Assembly (NCBI GenBank): GCA_023250195.1
Contig: JAHFBF010000001.1
Span: 209,907-273,906, forward strand
From: Candidatus Melainabacteria bacterium
GTDB lineage: Bacteria > Cyanobacteriota > Vampirovibrionia > 2-02-FULL-35-15
Reading direction: 5' to 3'
DNA length: 64,000 bases
This document shows positions 28,604 through 36,129 of the stretch, piece by piece. Both the position numbers and the translations under genes were made by a program. Within the stretch, counting starts at the first letter, position 1. Each line of letters begins with the position of its first letter. The notes below the pieces were generated by a model. The model was not told the origin of the DNA, did not search any database, and saw only the letters and a list, made by a program, of their open reading frames with translations.

Positions 28604-29428
28604 ATGCCCCTTGTAAAAGAAAAACCTAAACAGACAATAGATAACCTAAGAGAAAATGCGGTTAGGCAAAGTAGCAAGATTAATCTTTCTTTATTTAATT
28701 ATTGTTTTCTGACTTATTTTTATTTAATAAGAGAAATTAAAAAAAATGCTTCTTATGCAAAAGGAACTCTTCTTGATATAGGATGCGGCTCATCTCCATT
28801 GGAAAATTATTTCTCCACCTATGTAGAAAAATATTTAAAGCATGAACATCCTGAAGCAGCTAAAGAAAATATTAAATACGACTATCTCTCTGAACTTCCT
28901 GAAATAAATGCCCCAAATAATTCAATAGACACAATTGTTTCATTTGCAGTACTTGAACATGTTTCTAAACCATTTGAAGCTTTAGCTGAATGTAAAAGAA
29001 TTTTAAAAGAAAATGGAATACTTATAATCTATGTCCCACAATATTGGCATTTACATGAAGAACCACACGATTATTTTCGTTTCACAAAGTATATTTTAAA
29101 AGAAAAAATGAGTGAACTGAATTTGGAAATAATTCACCTAAAAGAAATCGGCGGATCATTTGCTGTAGTAGGTCAGGCATTTTGCAATGCAATTATTTTA
29201 ATGTTTGATTTAACTCATGTAAAAAACATATTTAACTTCTTATCAGGAAAGAAATCAGACGGTTTGGGAAAAAGCATAATTTATACTATTTACAAATCAC
29301 CTTTAATATTATTAGCAATTATCCTAATACCAATTATCAATATACTTTTTTTAATTTTGGATCAATTACTTGGAAGCCCAAGAGATACTATTGGGTATTT
29401 CGTGGTTGCAAAGAAAATTGACAATTGA
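28604..29428 (+). CDS. SAM-dependent class I methyltransferase with C-terminal membrane segments
   Basis: 274 residues, starting five bases after the TMTC-like gene. Motif I (LLDIGCGSS) is at 57-64, the acidic strand and SFAVLEHV motif near 110-115, and RILKENG followed by YVPQYWHLH after it. This pattern is common in methyltransferases of polysaccharide loci. One or two hydrophobic stretches occur near 230-260. The last residues, KIDN, and the TGA stop are encoded by a heptamer repeat array (29413-29440). Acceptor unknown; probably a sugar or lipid-linked glycan. Confidence 0.8.
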   Translation: MPLVKEKPKQTIDNLRENAVRQSSKINLSLFNYCFLTYFYLIREIKKNASYAKGTLLDIGCGSSPLENYFSTYVEKYLKHEHPEAAKENIKYDYLSELPEINAPNNSIDTIVSFAVLEHVSKPFEALAECKRILKENGILIIYVPQYWHLHEEPHDYFRFTKYILKEKMSELNLEIIHLKEIGGSFAVVGQAFCNAIILMFDLTHVKNIFNFLSGKKSDGLGKSIIYTIYKSPLILLAIILIPIINILFLILDQLLGSPRDTIGYFVVAKKIDN

Positions 29429-29440
29429 GAATTGAAAATT
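29413..29440 (+). repeat. Heptamer array (GANAATT)4 over the methyltransferase stop codon
   Basis: Four consecutive seven-base units: GAAAATT, GACAATT, GAGAATT, GAAAATT. The second and third units create the codons D, N and TGA. The same repeat class, on the other strand, ends the gene at 46431. Confidence 0.7.
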
Positions 29441-29461
29441 TAAGGATTTTGGGGACTATCT

Positions 29462-29490
29462 TTGCATTAACATTTTAAGTGTTGTATCAT
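29462..29490 (+). promoter_or_regulatory. Promoter for rmlA-rmlB, nearly leaderless
   Basis: TTGCAT (29462-29467), a 17-base spacer and TATCAT (29485-29490), with only seven bases to ATG 29498. Transcription would begin at or beside the start codon. The -10 matches consensus at five of six positions, the -35 at three. Confidence 0.55.
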
Positions 29491-29497
29491 TTTCATT

Positions 29498-30598
29498 ATG
29501 AAAGCAGTAATACTAAGCGGTGGTTCAGGACAAAGACTGGCACCACTTACAAACACAACCACAAAACAACTTTTACCTGTGGCAAACAAGCCAACACTAT
29601 TTCATATTTTAGATTTAATTAAAGAAGAAACTCCCATAAAATCAGTCTGTGTAGTTGTAAGTGAAGAGTACGGACATAAAGTCAAAGAAGAATTAATAAA
29701 CTCAGAACATTCAAAATACTTTCAATTTGATTTTGTTTTTCAGGATCAACCGCTTGGATTAGCACATGCAGTTCAAATCACAAGCATGCATATGAACGAT
29801 GATCCTTTTCTTATGTTTTTGGGAGATATTTTAATTAATAAAGGTGATCTAAAAAAAGCCTGTGAACAATTTGTAAAAAGTAAACCGGAGACTTTAGTCC
29901 TGCTGAAAGAAATTGAAGATCCAAGGGCTTATGGAATAGCAGAAGTACAGAACGGAAGAGTCACCAAATTAATTGAAAAACCACAAGATCCAAAATCAAA
30001 TCTCTGCCTTGCAGGAATTTACTTTTTCCAGCCCTCAATTTTTTATGCTATTGCAAATATTAAACCGAGTTATCGAAATGAGCTGGAAATTACTGATGCA
30101 ATTGATTTTTTAATTCAACAGGGCAAAACAGTCGAACACTATATTATAAAAAGCTGGTGGTATGACATAGGAACTCCGGAAAATATGCTGAAGGGTAATA
30201 AAGCATTGCTTGACATTATCTCAAACAGCATTAATTCAAAAATAAATGACTCTGTAAAAATTAAAGGGAAGGTCATTATAGAAGAAAATGTAACCATTGA
30301 AGATTCGGAAGTTATTGGACCAGTAATTATTGCAAAAAATTCTGTCATTAAACATTGTAAAATTGGACCTTATGTAAGTATTGGAAAAAATATTTTCATG
30401 GAAAATGTAACTATTGAGAATTCAATAGTGCGTGATCAAACAAAGCTTATAAATCCACCTCCATCTATTACTGACAGTGTTCTGGGGAAAAACGTAGAAG
30501 TAAGATTTTCAAAAATGAATCCACAGGAATTAAATGGAATAAGAAAAATCAAAGTAAAATATGTTATAGGAGATGATACTAAATGCATATCATTGTAA
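29498..30598 (+). CDS. rmlA: Glucose-1-phosphate thymidylyltransferase, long form
   Basis: 366 residues. The nucleotide-binding signature GGSGQRLAPLT is at 8-18, with KQLLPVANKP right after. FLGDI and a TLVLLKEIEDPRAYG stretch mark the sugar-nucleotidyltransferase fold. The protein is about 70 residues longer than enteric RmlA; the extra C-terminal part (about 245-350) has the hexapeptide pattern of a left-handed beta-helix, as in the StrD-type long form. Reaction: glucose-1-phosphate plus dTTP gives dTDP-glucose. Overlaps rmlB by 16 bases. Confidence 0.88.
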   Translation: MKAVILSGGSGQRLAPLTNTTTKQLLPVANKPTLFHILDLIKEETPIKSVCVVVSEEYGHKVKEELINSEHSKYFQFDFVFQDQPLGLAHAVQITSMHMNDDPFLMFLGDILINKGDLKKACEQFVKSKPETLVLLKEIEDPRAYGIAEVQNGRVTKLIEKPQDPKSNLCLAGIYFFQPSIFYAIANIKPSYRNELEITDAIDFLIQQGKTVEHYIIKSWWYDIGTPENMLKGNKALLDIISNSINSKINDSVKIKGKVIIEENVTIEDSEVIGPVIIAKNSVIKHCKIGPYVSIGKNIFMENVTIENSIVRDQTKLINPPPSITDSVLGKNVEVRFSKMNPQELNGIRKIKVKYVIGDDTKCISL

Positions 30599-31569
30599 CC
30601 GGCGGACTTGGTTTTATTGGATCTAATTTCATAAGAGATTTAATCTCTGAAAATAAAGATATTTTTATTACAAACATTGATGCAGAAACTTATGCTGGTG
30701 GATTAGATAACTTAAAAGATATTGAAAGCAAAAAAAATTATCAGTATTTTAAAGGCAATATTCAGGATTATGATTTTATAGAAAGTACAATTAAAAAATT
30801 AAAACCAGACTGCATAATAAACTTTGCTGCAGAAACACATGTAGACAGAAGCATTCATTCCTCTCAACCTTTTATACACACAAACATTGTGGGGACACAT
30901 GTCCTTTTGGACATAGCACTAAAACAAAACCTAGATAAATATATACAAATTAGTACAGATGAGGTTTATGGTTCTATAGAATTACCTCATAAGTTTACTG
31001 AAGAAAGCCCTATAAAGCCAAATAGCCCCTACTCAGCAAGCAAAGCCTCAGCAGATCACCTGGTTAGGGCATATCATGAGACCTATGGCTTAAACTCACT
31101 AATAATAAGATGTTCAAATAACTTTGGTCCATATCAATATCCTGAAAAAGTAATTCCTTATTTTATTTCTCTTGCTCTAGAAAATAAGAAAGTTCCTGTT
31201 TATGGAGATGGTTTAAACGTAAGAGACTGGATTTATGTAAACGATTTTTGTTCAGCTATTGCCCTGGTTGTAGAAAAAGGAAAAGGTGGAGAAGTTTATA
31301 ACGTAGGCGCAGACTGTGAATTAAACAATCTACAACTTACAAAAGGCATTCTAAAAAGACTAAATAAACCAGAAAGTTTAATCAATTTTGTAAAAGATAG
31401 ACCAGGACATGACAGACGATATGCAATGGATCCATCAAAGATTCAATCCAACCTTGGTTGGAAAAAGAAATATAACTTTGAAGAAGCATTAGATGAAACT
31501 ATTCATTGGTATAAAAACAACAAAGAGTGGGTTGAGAGAAGGACTAATCAAGTTGCAGTTTTTTCTTAA
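30583..31569 (+). CDS. rmlB: dTDP-glucose 4,6-dehydratase
   Basis: 328 residues. The NAD-binding GGLGFIGSN begins at residue 7, ETHVDRS follows, STDEVYG carries the active-site Thr-Asp-Glu, and YSASKAS contains the YxxxK pair. It converts dTDP-glucose to dTDP-4-keto-6-deoxyglucose, the precursor of rhamnose, fucosamine and other 6-deoxy sugars. No rmlC or rmlD is seen in the window, so the final sugar cannot be named. The C-terminus (NNKEWVERRTNQVAVFS) is echoed by a decayed copy at 32217-32267, beyond the ORF6N gene. Confidence 0.92.
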   Translation: MHIIVTGGLGFIGSNFIRDLISENKDIFITNIDAETYAGGLDNLKDIESKKNYQYFKGNIQDYDFIESTIKKLKPDCIINFAAETHVDRSIHSSQPFIHTNIVGTHVLLDIALKQNLDKYIQISTDEVYGSIELPHKFTEESPIKPNSPYSASKASADHLVRAYHETYGLNSLIIRCSNNFGPYQYPEKVIPYFISLALENKKVPVYGDGLNVRDWIYVNDFCSAIALVVEKGKGGEVYNVGADCELNNLQLTKGILKRLNKPESLINFVKDRPGHDRRYAMDPSKIQSNLGWKKKYNFEEALDETIHWYKNNKEWVERRTNQVAVFS

Positions 31570-31582
31570 AAGTTATATTTGC

Positions 31583-31631
31583 ATGTAACATACAGTTACA
31601 TCTGCTCTGTTGATGTAACCCACGGTTACAT
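31583..31631. promoter_or_regulatory. Two tandem operator-like palindromes upstream of the ORF6N gene
   Basis: Site 1 is ATGTAAC-ATACA-GTTACAT (31583-31601). Site 2 is ATGTAACC-CAC-GGTTACAT (31613-31631). Both are 19 bases, with centres 30 bases apart (about three helical turns), so a dimeric repressor could bind both on one face. They lie 66 bases or more before ATG 31697, upstream of a TTGACT -35 candidate (31658-31663). A related site is at 58784. Confidence 0.6.
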
Positions 31632-31696
31632 GAATCTAACTACATCATTAAACCTATTTGACTAAAAATAATTTCATGGTTTAATTATGTTTCACT

Positions 31697-32215
31697 ATGA
31701 CAAAATCTAATTTAATTCCAATAGAAACAATTGAAAGCAAGATTTATTTAATAAGAGGGGTAAAGATCATGCTAGATGATGATTTAGCAAAACTATATAA
31801 CGTCCCCACAAAACGACTTAATGAACAAGTCAAACGTAATATAAAAAGATTTCCCAATGATTTTATGTTCAAATTAACCAATAAAGAAACCTCAAACTTG
31901 AGGTCGCAAATTGCGACCTCAAGTTACGGAGGAAGAAGATATGTGCCTTACGCCTTTACCGAACAAGGAGTATCCATGCTATCAAGCGTCCTAAACAGTG
32001 AAAGGGCTATTCAGGTAAATATTCAAATTATGAGAACTTTTACTAAGATTAAAAAAATTATTAGAGGACGTAAACAACTAGCATTGAAACTAAAACAGCT
32101 AGAAAGCAAAGTAGAGAAACATGACTCAGAAATCCAAAATATATTTAATGCTATTTACAAACTTATGTCTCCACCTGAAAGATCAATAAGAAAAATAGGA
32201 TTTCATGCGAACTAG
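31697..32215 (+). CDS. ORF6N-domain DNA-binding protein
   Basis: 172 residues. The ORF6N signature spans about 12-115: IYLIRGVKIMLDDDLAKLYN, TKRLNEQVKRN, RFPNDFMF, GGRRYVPYAFTEQGV and MLSSVLNSERAI. A coiled-coil-like tail follows (about 118-155). ORF6N domains occur in phage and mobile-element DNA-binding proteins and in chromosomal genes of uncultivated bacteria. The gene is preceded by two palindromic sites, consistent with autoregulation (inference). A 29-base palindrome lies in its coding region. It sits between rmlB and a second rmlB 3' end, suggesting insertion. Confidence 0.88.
   Translation: MTKSNLIPIETIESKIYLIRGVKIMLDDDLAKLYNVPTKRLNEQVKRNIKRFPNDFMFKLTNKETSNLRSQIATSSYGGRRYVPYAFTEQGVSMLSSVLNSERAIQVNIQIMRTFTKIKKIIRGRKQLALKLKQLESKVEKHDSEIQNIFNAIYKLMSPPERSIRKIGFHAN
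31896..31924. repeat. 29-base palindrome inside the ORF6N gene
   Basis: Fourteen-base arms (31896-31909 and 31911-31924) are exact reverse complements around a single A. The palindrome encodes the NLRSQIATS segment. It could be a binding site, an mRNA hairpin, or a consequence of the conserved protein sequence. Confidence 0.65.
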
Positions 32216-32216
32216 T

Positions 32217-32267
32217 AATAATTAAAAGTGGATTGAAAGAAGAACAAAACAGTTTGCGGCAATTTAA
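32217..32267 (+). pseudogene. Decayed second copy of the rmlB 3' end
   Basis: Starting two bases after the ORF6N stop, the codons read NN-stop-KWIERRTKQFAAI-stop. The intact rmlB tail reads NNKEWVERRTNQVAVFS-stop. Eight of the first eleven positions match and several others are conservative, while many third codon bases differ. This is a diverged allele rather than a fresh duplicate. It suggests that the block 31570-32216 was inserted at the 3' end of rmlB, leaving one 3' end on each side. Confidence 0.65.
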
Positions 32268-32272
32268 GAATC

Positions 32273-33332
32273 TCAGTGTAATAGATTATCTTTTTGTAGA
32301 TGTTTATATACTGTTTCAGCTAAAAGCATGTGGCCTGCAGGACTGTAATGTACTATGTCGTTGAGATTGAAAACTTTATCTAAATCCTCTTTCTTAATGT
32401 AAGAAATAAAATCTATAGTCTCTATTTCATTTTTTTTGTTTATTGATTCTTTGAATACAGCTTGAAACCACCTTAAGAATGAGGTTGTTTCTACAAAGTC
32501 ATGTCTACCTGGGCTTAAAACTACGAGAAGCTTAGCACCATGACTTCTGGCAAGATTATAAATTTGTTGGATCATTGCATATGCAATGAGACCTATTTCA
32601 TATGTACCATCATCATTAAAATCTATTGCTAATGCTTTATCACCTGTAATTTTACTTAGAAATGTACCGATAAGACCGTGATTAGGTTCGTATCTACTTA
32701 AAAAAAGGCTCTTTGAAAGTATATTTCTTAAGCAATATTGTTTTATATTATTGCCTTTTAATATAAGTTGATTATTTTCGATCCTAAAATAAGGTTTCCT
32801 TTTTCCATAGAGAACGTTACTGCCTATACCAATCAGGTCATTGTATGTACAAACAACTAATACTATATGTTTTATATTTTCAAATTTGTTTATATGTCTC
32901 CTTAAAAAAAGATAATATTGTTCAAGATTGTAACCTGATACAGCAAGATTTGATACTTGGTATCCTTTATCAGATACCATTTTGTCCAGAAAATATGAAA
33001 ATGTATGTTCATCATTAACCCCTGCTCCAAAAGCAACAGAATCACCAATGACAATTATTGCTTTCTTAGTAGGATCAATTTCAGCAGACCGAAATCCTTG
33101 TGAATTTGAACTAAGTGCCCCCCCCCTCCCAACCATAAGGACACTTAACTTTTCTATTAAGAATTGGGCTCCAACCAAGCTCAGAATCAAATTTTGTATT
33201 TGGGTTTTTCCAATCACATCTTAGAGATTGCTTAAGATTTATAAAACATCTCACTTCCATTACAGCTAACACAAAGGCTGCACTCAAGAGTATGCTAATA
33301 AATAAAAGTAAAAGGTTAATTGTTAATTTCAT
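32273..33332 (-). pseudogene. SGNH/GDSL hydrolase split by a poly-G frameshift
   Basis: Read on the minus strand from ATG 33332, the frame ends at TAG just after a run of nine G (33118-33126 on + as C). Removing one G joins MKLTINLLLLF...GWSPILNR to LSSNSQGFR...GDSVAFGAG and gives one protein of about 353 residues. That joined protein matches the intact gene at 42391-43422 from end to end. Catalytic blocks are intact in the second part: GDS, CTYND (GxND equivalent) and DIVH near the C-terminus. One N-terminal helix anchors it outside the cell. It may be a sugar esterase or acyltransferase. Either a pseudogene, a phase-variable gene or a sequencing error; it overlaps the YfhO-like gene upstream by 17 bases. 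Confidence 0.75.
33118..33126. repeat. Nine-base homopolymer (C9 on +) at the frameshift point
   Basis: An uninterrupted C9, followed by T and CCC. It sits exactly where the reading frame of the SGNH gene is lost. Eight bases would restore the frame. Confidence 0.85.
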
Positions 33333-36129
33333 TTTTTCTCAATCTTAAATAAAATCCTAAACCAAAAAGCACCAAAAGCGCAATCCCAGAAATCAAACCC
33401 CCAATAATAAATCTTTTAGGATAATAATAAAACTCAATCTTATAATCTCCTGCTTCTGGCAGAAAAACAGCCCTTTGGAGAAGGTTTGCTTGAAAATGTT
33501 TACCTTCTTTATTATTAATTTTCACTCTCCAGTTTTCGTTTAAGTTATTATTTAAAATTAAAAATTCTGGACGATTAACTTTTGTATTTATTGTGATTTT
33601 GTTTAGATCGTATTTAATTTGAGGATTAGAGGTGAGAGGTGAGAGGTGAGAGATGAGAATTTTACCCTCCGATCTCTGATCTCTGATCTCTGATCTCAAT
33701 ATGACTTCTTTCCTAGGATCAAAATTTGGATTCTCTAATTCAACTATTATCTCTTTTGGATCTTTAATCACCCTGTAATTCTCAACAAAAAACACTCTTG
33801 GCAGATATTTTGTATTTTCATAAATTGTACAGTCACTACTAAAAATCTTTTTGACTTTCTCTGATTCTAAAACTAAAAAGTTTGGAACTAAAAAATATTT
33901 TACATTTAATAAATCCAATATCATGCTATGAAAATTTGAAATTGGATACGGAGTATTGATATTAGAAAATAAATCAAATATTTTGCCAGAATAAAGTCTT
34001 TTAGGATCCTTTGTCTGAATATAAGTCAATGTATAATAAATATCTTTTGGAATAAAAGAACTGTAACCAGATACATCTTCCAACTTAAAAGGGAGTAAAG
34101 TATTTGGCTCAGCTATGTCAGGCTTTATTGAAGAACCTTCTACCTTATGACTTACAAAAGGCAAAATCCTGAAGTGTTCTTTAGATTTCTTTTGTTCAGT
34201 AATTACAAAGTCTAGAACTCCATCCTTTGGAAGAGATTTATAGCTTGCTCTATCTGACCATGTTACAAAATAAGAAGAGAAATACATTAAGTCAGTAATA
34301 GAGATTAAAAAAATAAGAATAAATATTAATGTTTTTTTATCTTTTTTTAAGAATGAAAAATAATCACAAATTGCCTGAAAGCCAAATCCTGTAAGAAACG
34401 GAACACAATAACTGTAAATCTGCAAGAATCTATAGTGTTGCATCTCTTTAAATCCCGGAAGAAAATTTCTAATAGCAAAAAATAGTGGTGAACCAGTGGA
34501 AATTAACACCGAAAGCATAATTAAGAAAATAAAAAAGAGGACAAGTTTATTTTTAAACAATCTAAAAGTAAATAATGAAAATACAAATGGCAGTAATCCA
34601 AAATAAACATAGTTTCTAGCAAATCCTGACTTATAATTTATATATTCAGCAGTTTGATTAACTGCACCAGATAAAGGCCAGTCTGGGATACCCTTATAAA
34701 ACGGATAAAGTAATCCTAAAAAGGCTTTTAAAGGTACTGAAGAAGCTTTTACAAGATCAGGAGGATTAGCTGTTCTGTGAGAAGCCTGAAATAAAGGTAG
34801 AAACGGTACTAAAACAATTGCTCCAATCATTATTCCAATTCCAAATACAAATACGATGCTAAGCAAGTGCTTCTTGAAAATGCCTGTAGATGTGGGTTGC
34901 AAACCCACATCTACAATTCCAACAACAAACCTAAATACTGCAAACAATACAAAGAACATAACAGTGTAATAAATATATTGAAGATGTCCTGAAATAAAAA
35001 TCAAACCAAGTAATAATGCACTAAGTAATAGATACTTATTTAGAAGAATTTTGTCATTAATATTCTTTTCATACGAAAGCAGTAAAAACGGAAACACAGC
35101 ACTGTTCATTAACATATGTTCATAGCTAAACCACGTAACATTAAATGGCTGAAACATATAAACTAAGGCAACTAGAAGAGAAGCCCCAAAATTTAATTTC
35201 CAGTATTTTGCTAATAAAAAAGCACCGATACCACTTAAGACCAGACAAATAAATGTCACAATTTCATGTGCCGTAAAATGATCAAATACTAAATAAGACA
35301 AAAAATACAAAGGATGAAAAAATCCTACCTGTGGTTCTGCTAAAAACTCAGCTCCAGTCAAAATATAATGATTCCAGAATGGTAGTTTCCCTTTTTTTAT
35401 CGATTCTGAAAAGAACTCTCTAAGTGGAGTAAACATCTGAATCAGATCATTATTATAGTGATTATGAACTTTCTTTACTAATGAAAAATCTTCACATGCA
35501 AGCTTAAAATCTTTTATATAAACGGAAGAGGGGACACTATTGCTTTTATTCTTTACAATAATCTGGACACTATACTCATTTAAATTTTTTACTGATGGCA
35601 ATTTTGCTAAGAAGTTATTCAGTGGATAAAATGCTTTGTACCAAGATACAGTTCCATTTTTATTTTTTAAAAGCGGGGTAAGAGCAACTCCTGGAATATA
35701 AGTAGAGTTGTTTAGCTTATTTACAAGTGTTATTCCAAAATCAAAAGCTACAGAGCTATCTGAAATCGTCTTAAAATCAAAGCTAATATAGTAATTTGTA
35801 TCAGACAGTTTGTTTGATTTTTTCTCAAGTAACTTATCCCACCTTATCGGTGAAACGATTGTACTTTTATTATTTGGAGGGGTTTTTAAAGTAAAAACAG
35901 AAGATTGTGTCTCCTGATCTGTAATGGTTTGTTCTTTTGGAAAACTTGCCTGCCATAACGTAATGTTTTTTATTTGTTTATCAACAGCATGATAACGCCA
36001 GGGATACATACGGACGTTTCTAATATCAGTCGGCGTATCTACAAATCCAAGAAGTGCAGGAAAAAGAAAAATAATTCCAATTAAAACAATTACAATCAAC
36101 GCTATTTTATTTTCACTTAGAGATTTCAT
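33316..36129 (-). CDS. YfhO-like polytopic membrane protein, copy 3 of 3
   Basis: 937 residues starting in an ATGA overlap with the gene upstream. First helix about 8-27, then VDTPTDIRN (acidic loop) and MYPWRY. An extracytoplasmic segment of about 170 residues is followed by FWNHYILTGAEFLAEPQ, GFFHPLYF and roughly ten helices including GHLQYIYYT. The soluble C-terminus (YLPRVFFVENY, DPRKEVIL) ends with one more helix and a basic tail. This order fits the YfhO family of GT-C-like proteins involved in glycosylation of cell-wall polymers. The coding region contains two heptamer arrays and a 31-base palindrome (34885-34915). Confidence 0.78.
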   Translation of the reverse strand: MKSLSENKIALIVIVLIGIIFLFPALLGFVDTPTDIRNVRMYPWRYHAVDKQIKNITLWQASFPKEQTITDQETQSSVFTLKTPPNNKSTIVSPIRWDKLLEKKSNKLSDTNYYISFDFKTISDSSVAFDFGITLVNKLNNSTYIPGVALTPLLKNKNGTVSWYKAFYPLNNFLAKLPSVKNLNEYSVQIIVKNKSNSVPSSVYIKDFKLACEDFSLVKKVHNHYNNDLIQMFTPLREFFSESIKKGKLPFWNHYILTGAEFLAEPQVGFFHPLYFLSYLVFDHFTAHEIVTFICLVLSGIGAFLLAKYWKLNFGASLLVALVYMFQPFNVTWFSYEHMLMNSAVFPFLLLSYEKNINDKILLNKYLLLSALLLGLIFISGHLQYIYYTVMFFVLFAVFRFVVGIVDVGLQPTSTGIFKKHLLSIVFVFGIGIMIGAIVLVPFLPLFQASHRTANPPDLVKASSVPLKAFLGLLYPFYKGIPDWPLSGAVNQTAEYINYKSGFARNYVYFGLLPFVFSLFTFRLFKNKLVLFFIFLIMLSVLISTGSPLFFAIRNFLPGFKEMQHYRFLQIYSYCVPFLTGFGFQAICDYFSFLKKDKKTLIFILIFLISITDLMYFSSYFVTWSDRASYKSLPKDGVLDFVITEQKKSKEHFRILPFVSHKVEGSSIKPDIAEPNTLLPFKLEDVSGYSSFIPKDIYYTLTYIQTKDPKRLYSGKIFDLFSNINTPYPISNFHSMILDLLNVKYFLVPNFLVLESEKVKKIFSSDCTIYENTKYLPRVFFVENYRVIKDPKEIIVELENPNFDPRKEVILRSEIRDQRSEGKILISHLSPLTSNPQIKYDLNKITINTKVNRPEFLILNNNLNENWRVKINNKEGKHFQANLLQRAVFLPEAGDYKIEFYYYPKRFIIGGLISGIALLVLFGLGFYLRLRKNEINN
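33628..33697. repeat. Paired heptamer arrays inside YfhO-like copy 3
   Basis: Four units of AGAGGTG/AGAGATG (33628-33655), a 14-base linker, then four units of YGATCTC (33670-33697). On the coding strand they encode RSEIRDQRSE and SHLSPLTS. The two arrays are partly complementary to each other and could fold as a hairpin. Confidence 0.75.
34885..34915. repeat. 31-base palindromic element inserted in a YfhO-like gene
   Basis: Fourteen-base arms (34885-34898, 34902-34915) are exact reverse complements around GCA. The element codes for about ten residues (around IVDVGLQPTS) that are absent from the aligned region of the paralogue at 38842, so it looks like an in-frame insertion of a mobile palindrome. 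Confidence 0.7.

Noticed and set aside
33628..33697. Repeat array considered as a CRISPR
   Set aside because: Units are seven bases long and directly adjacent, without spacers, and lie inside a gene.
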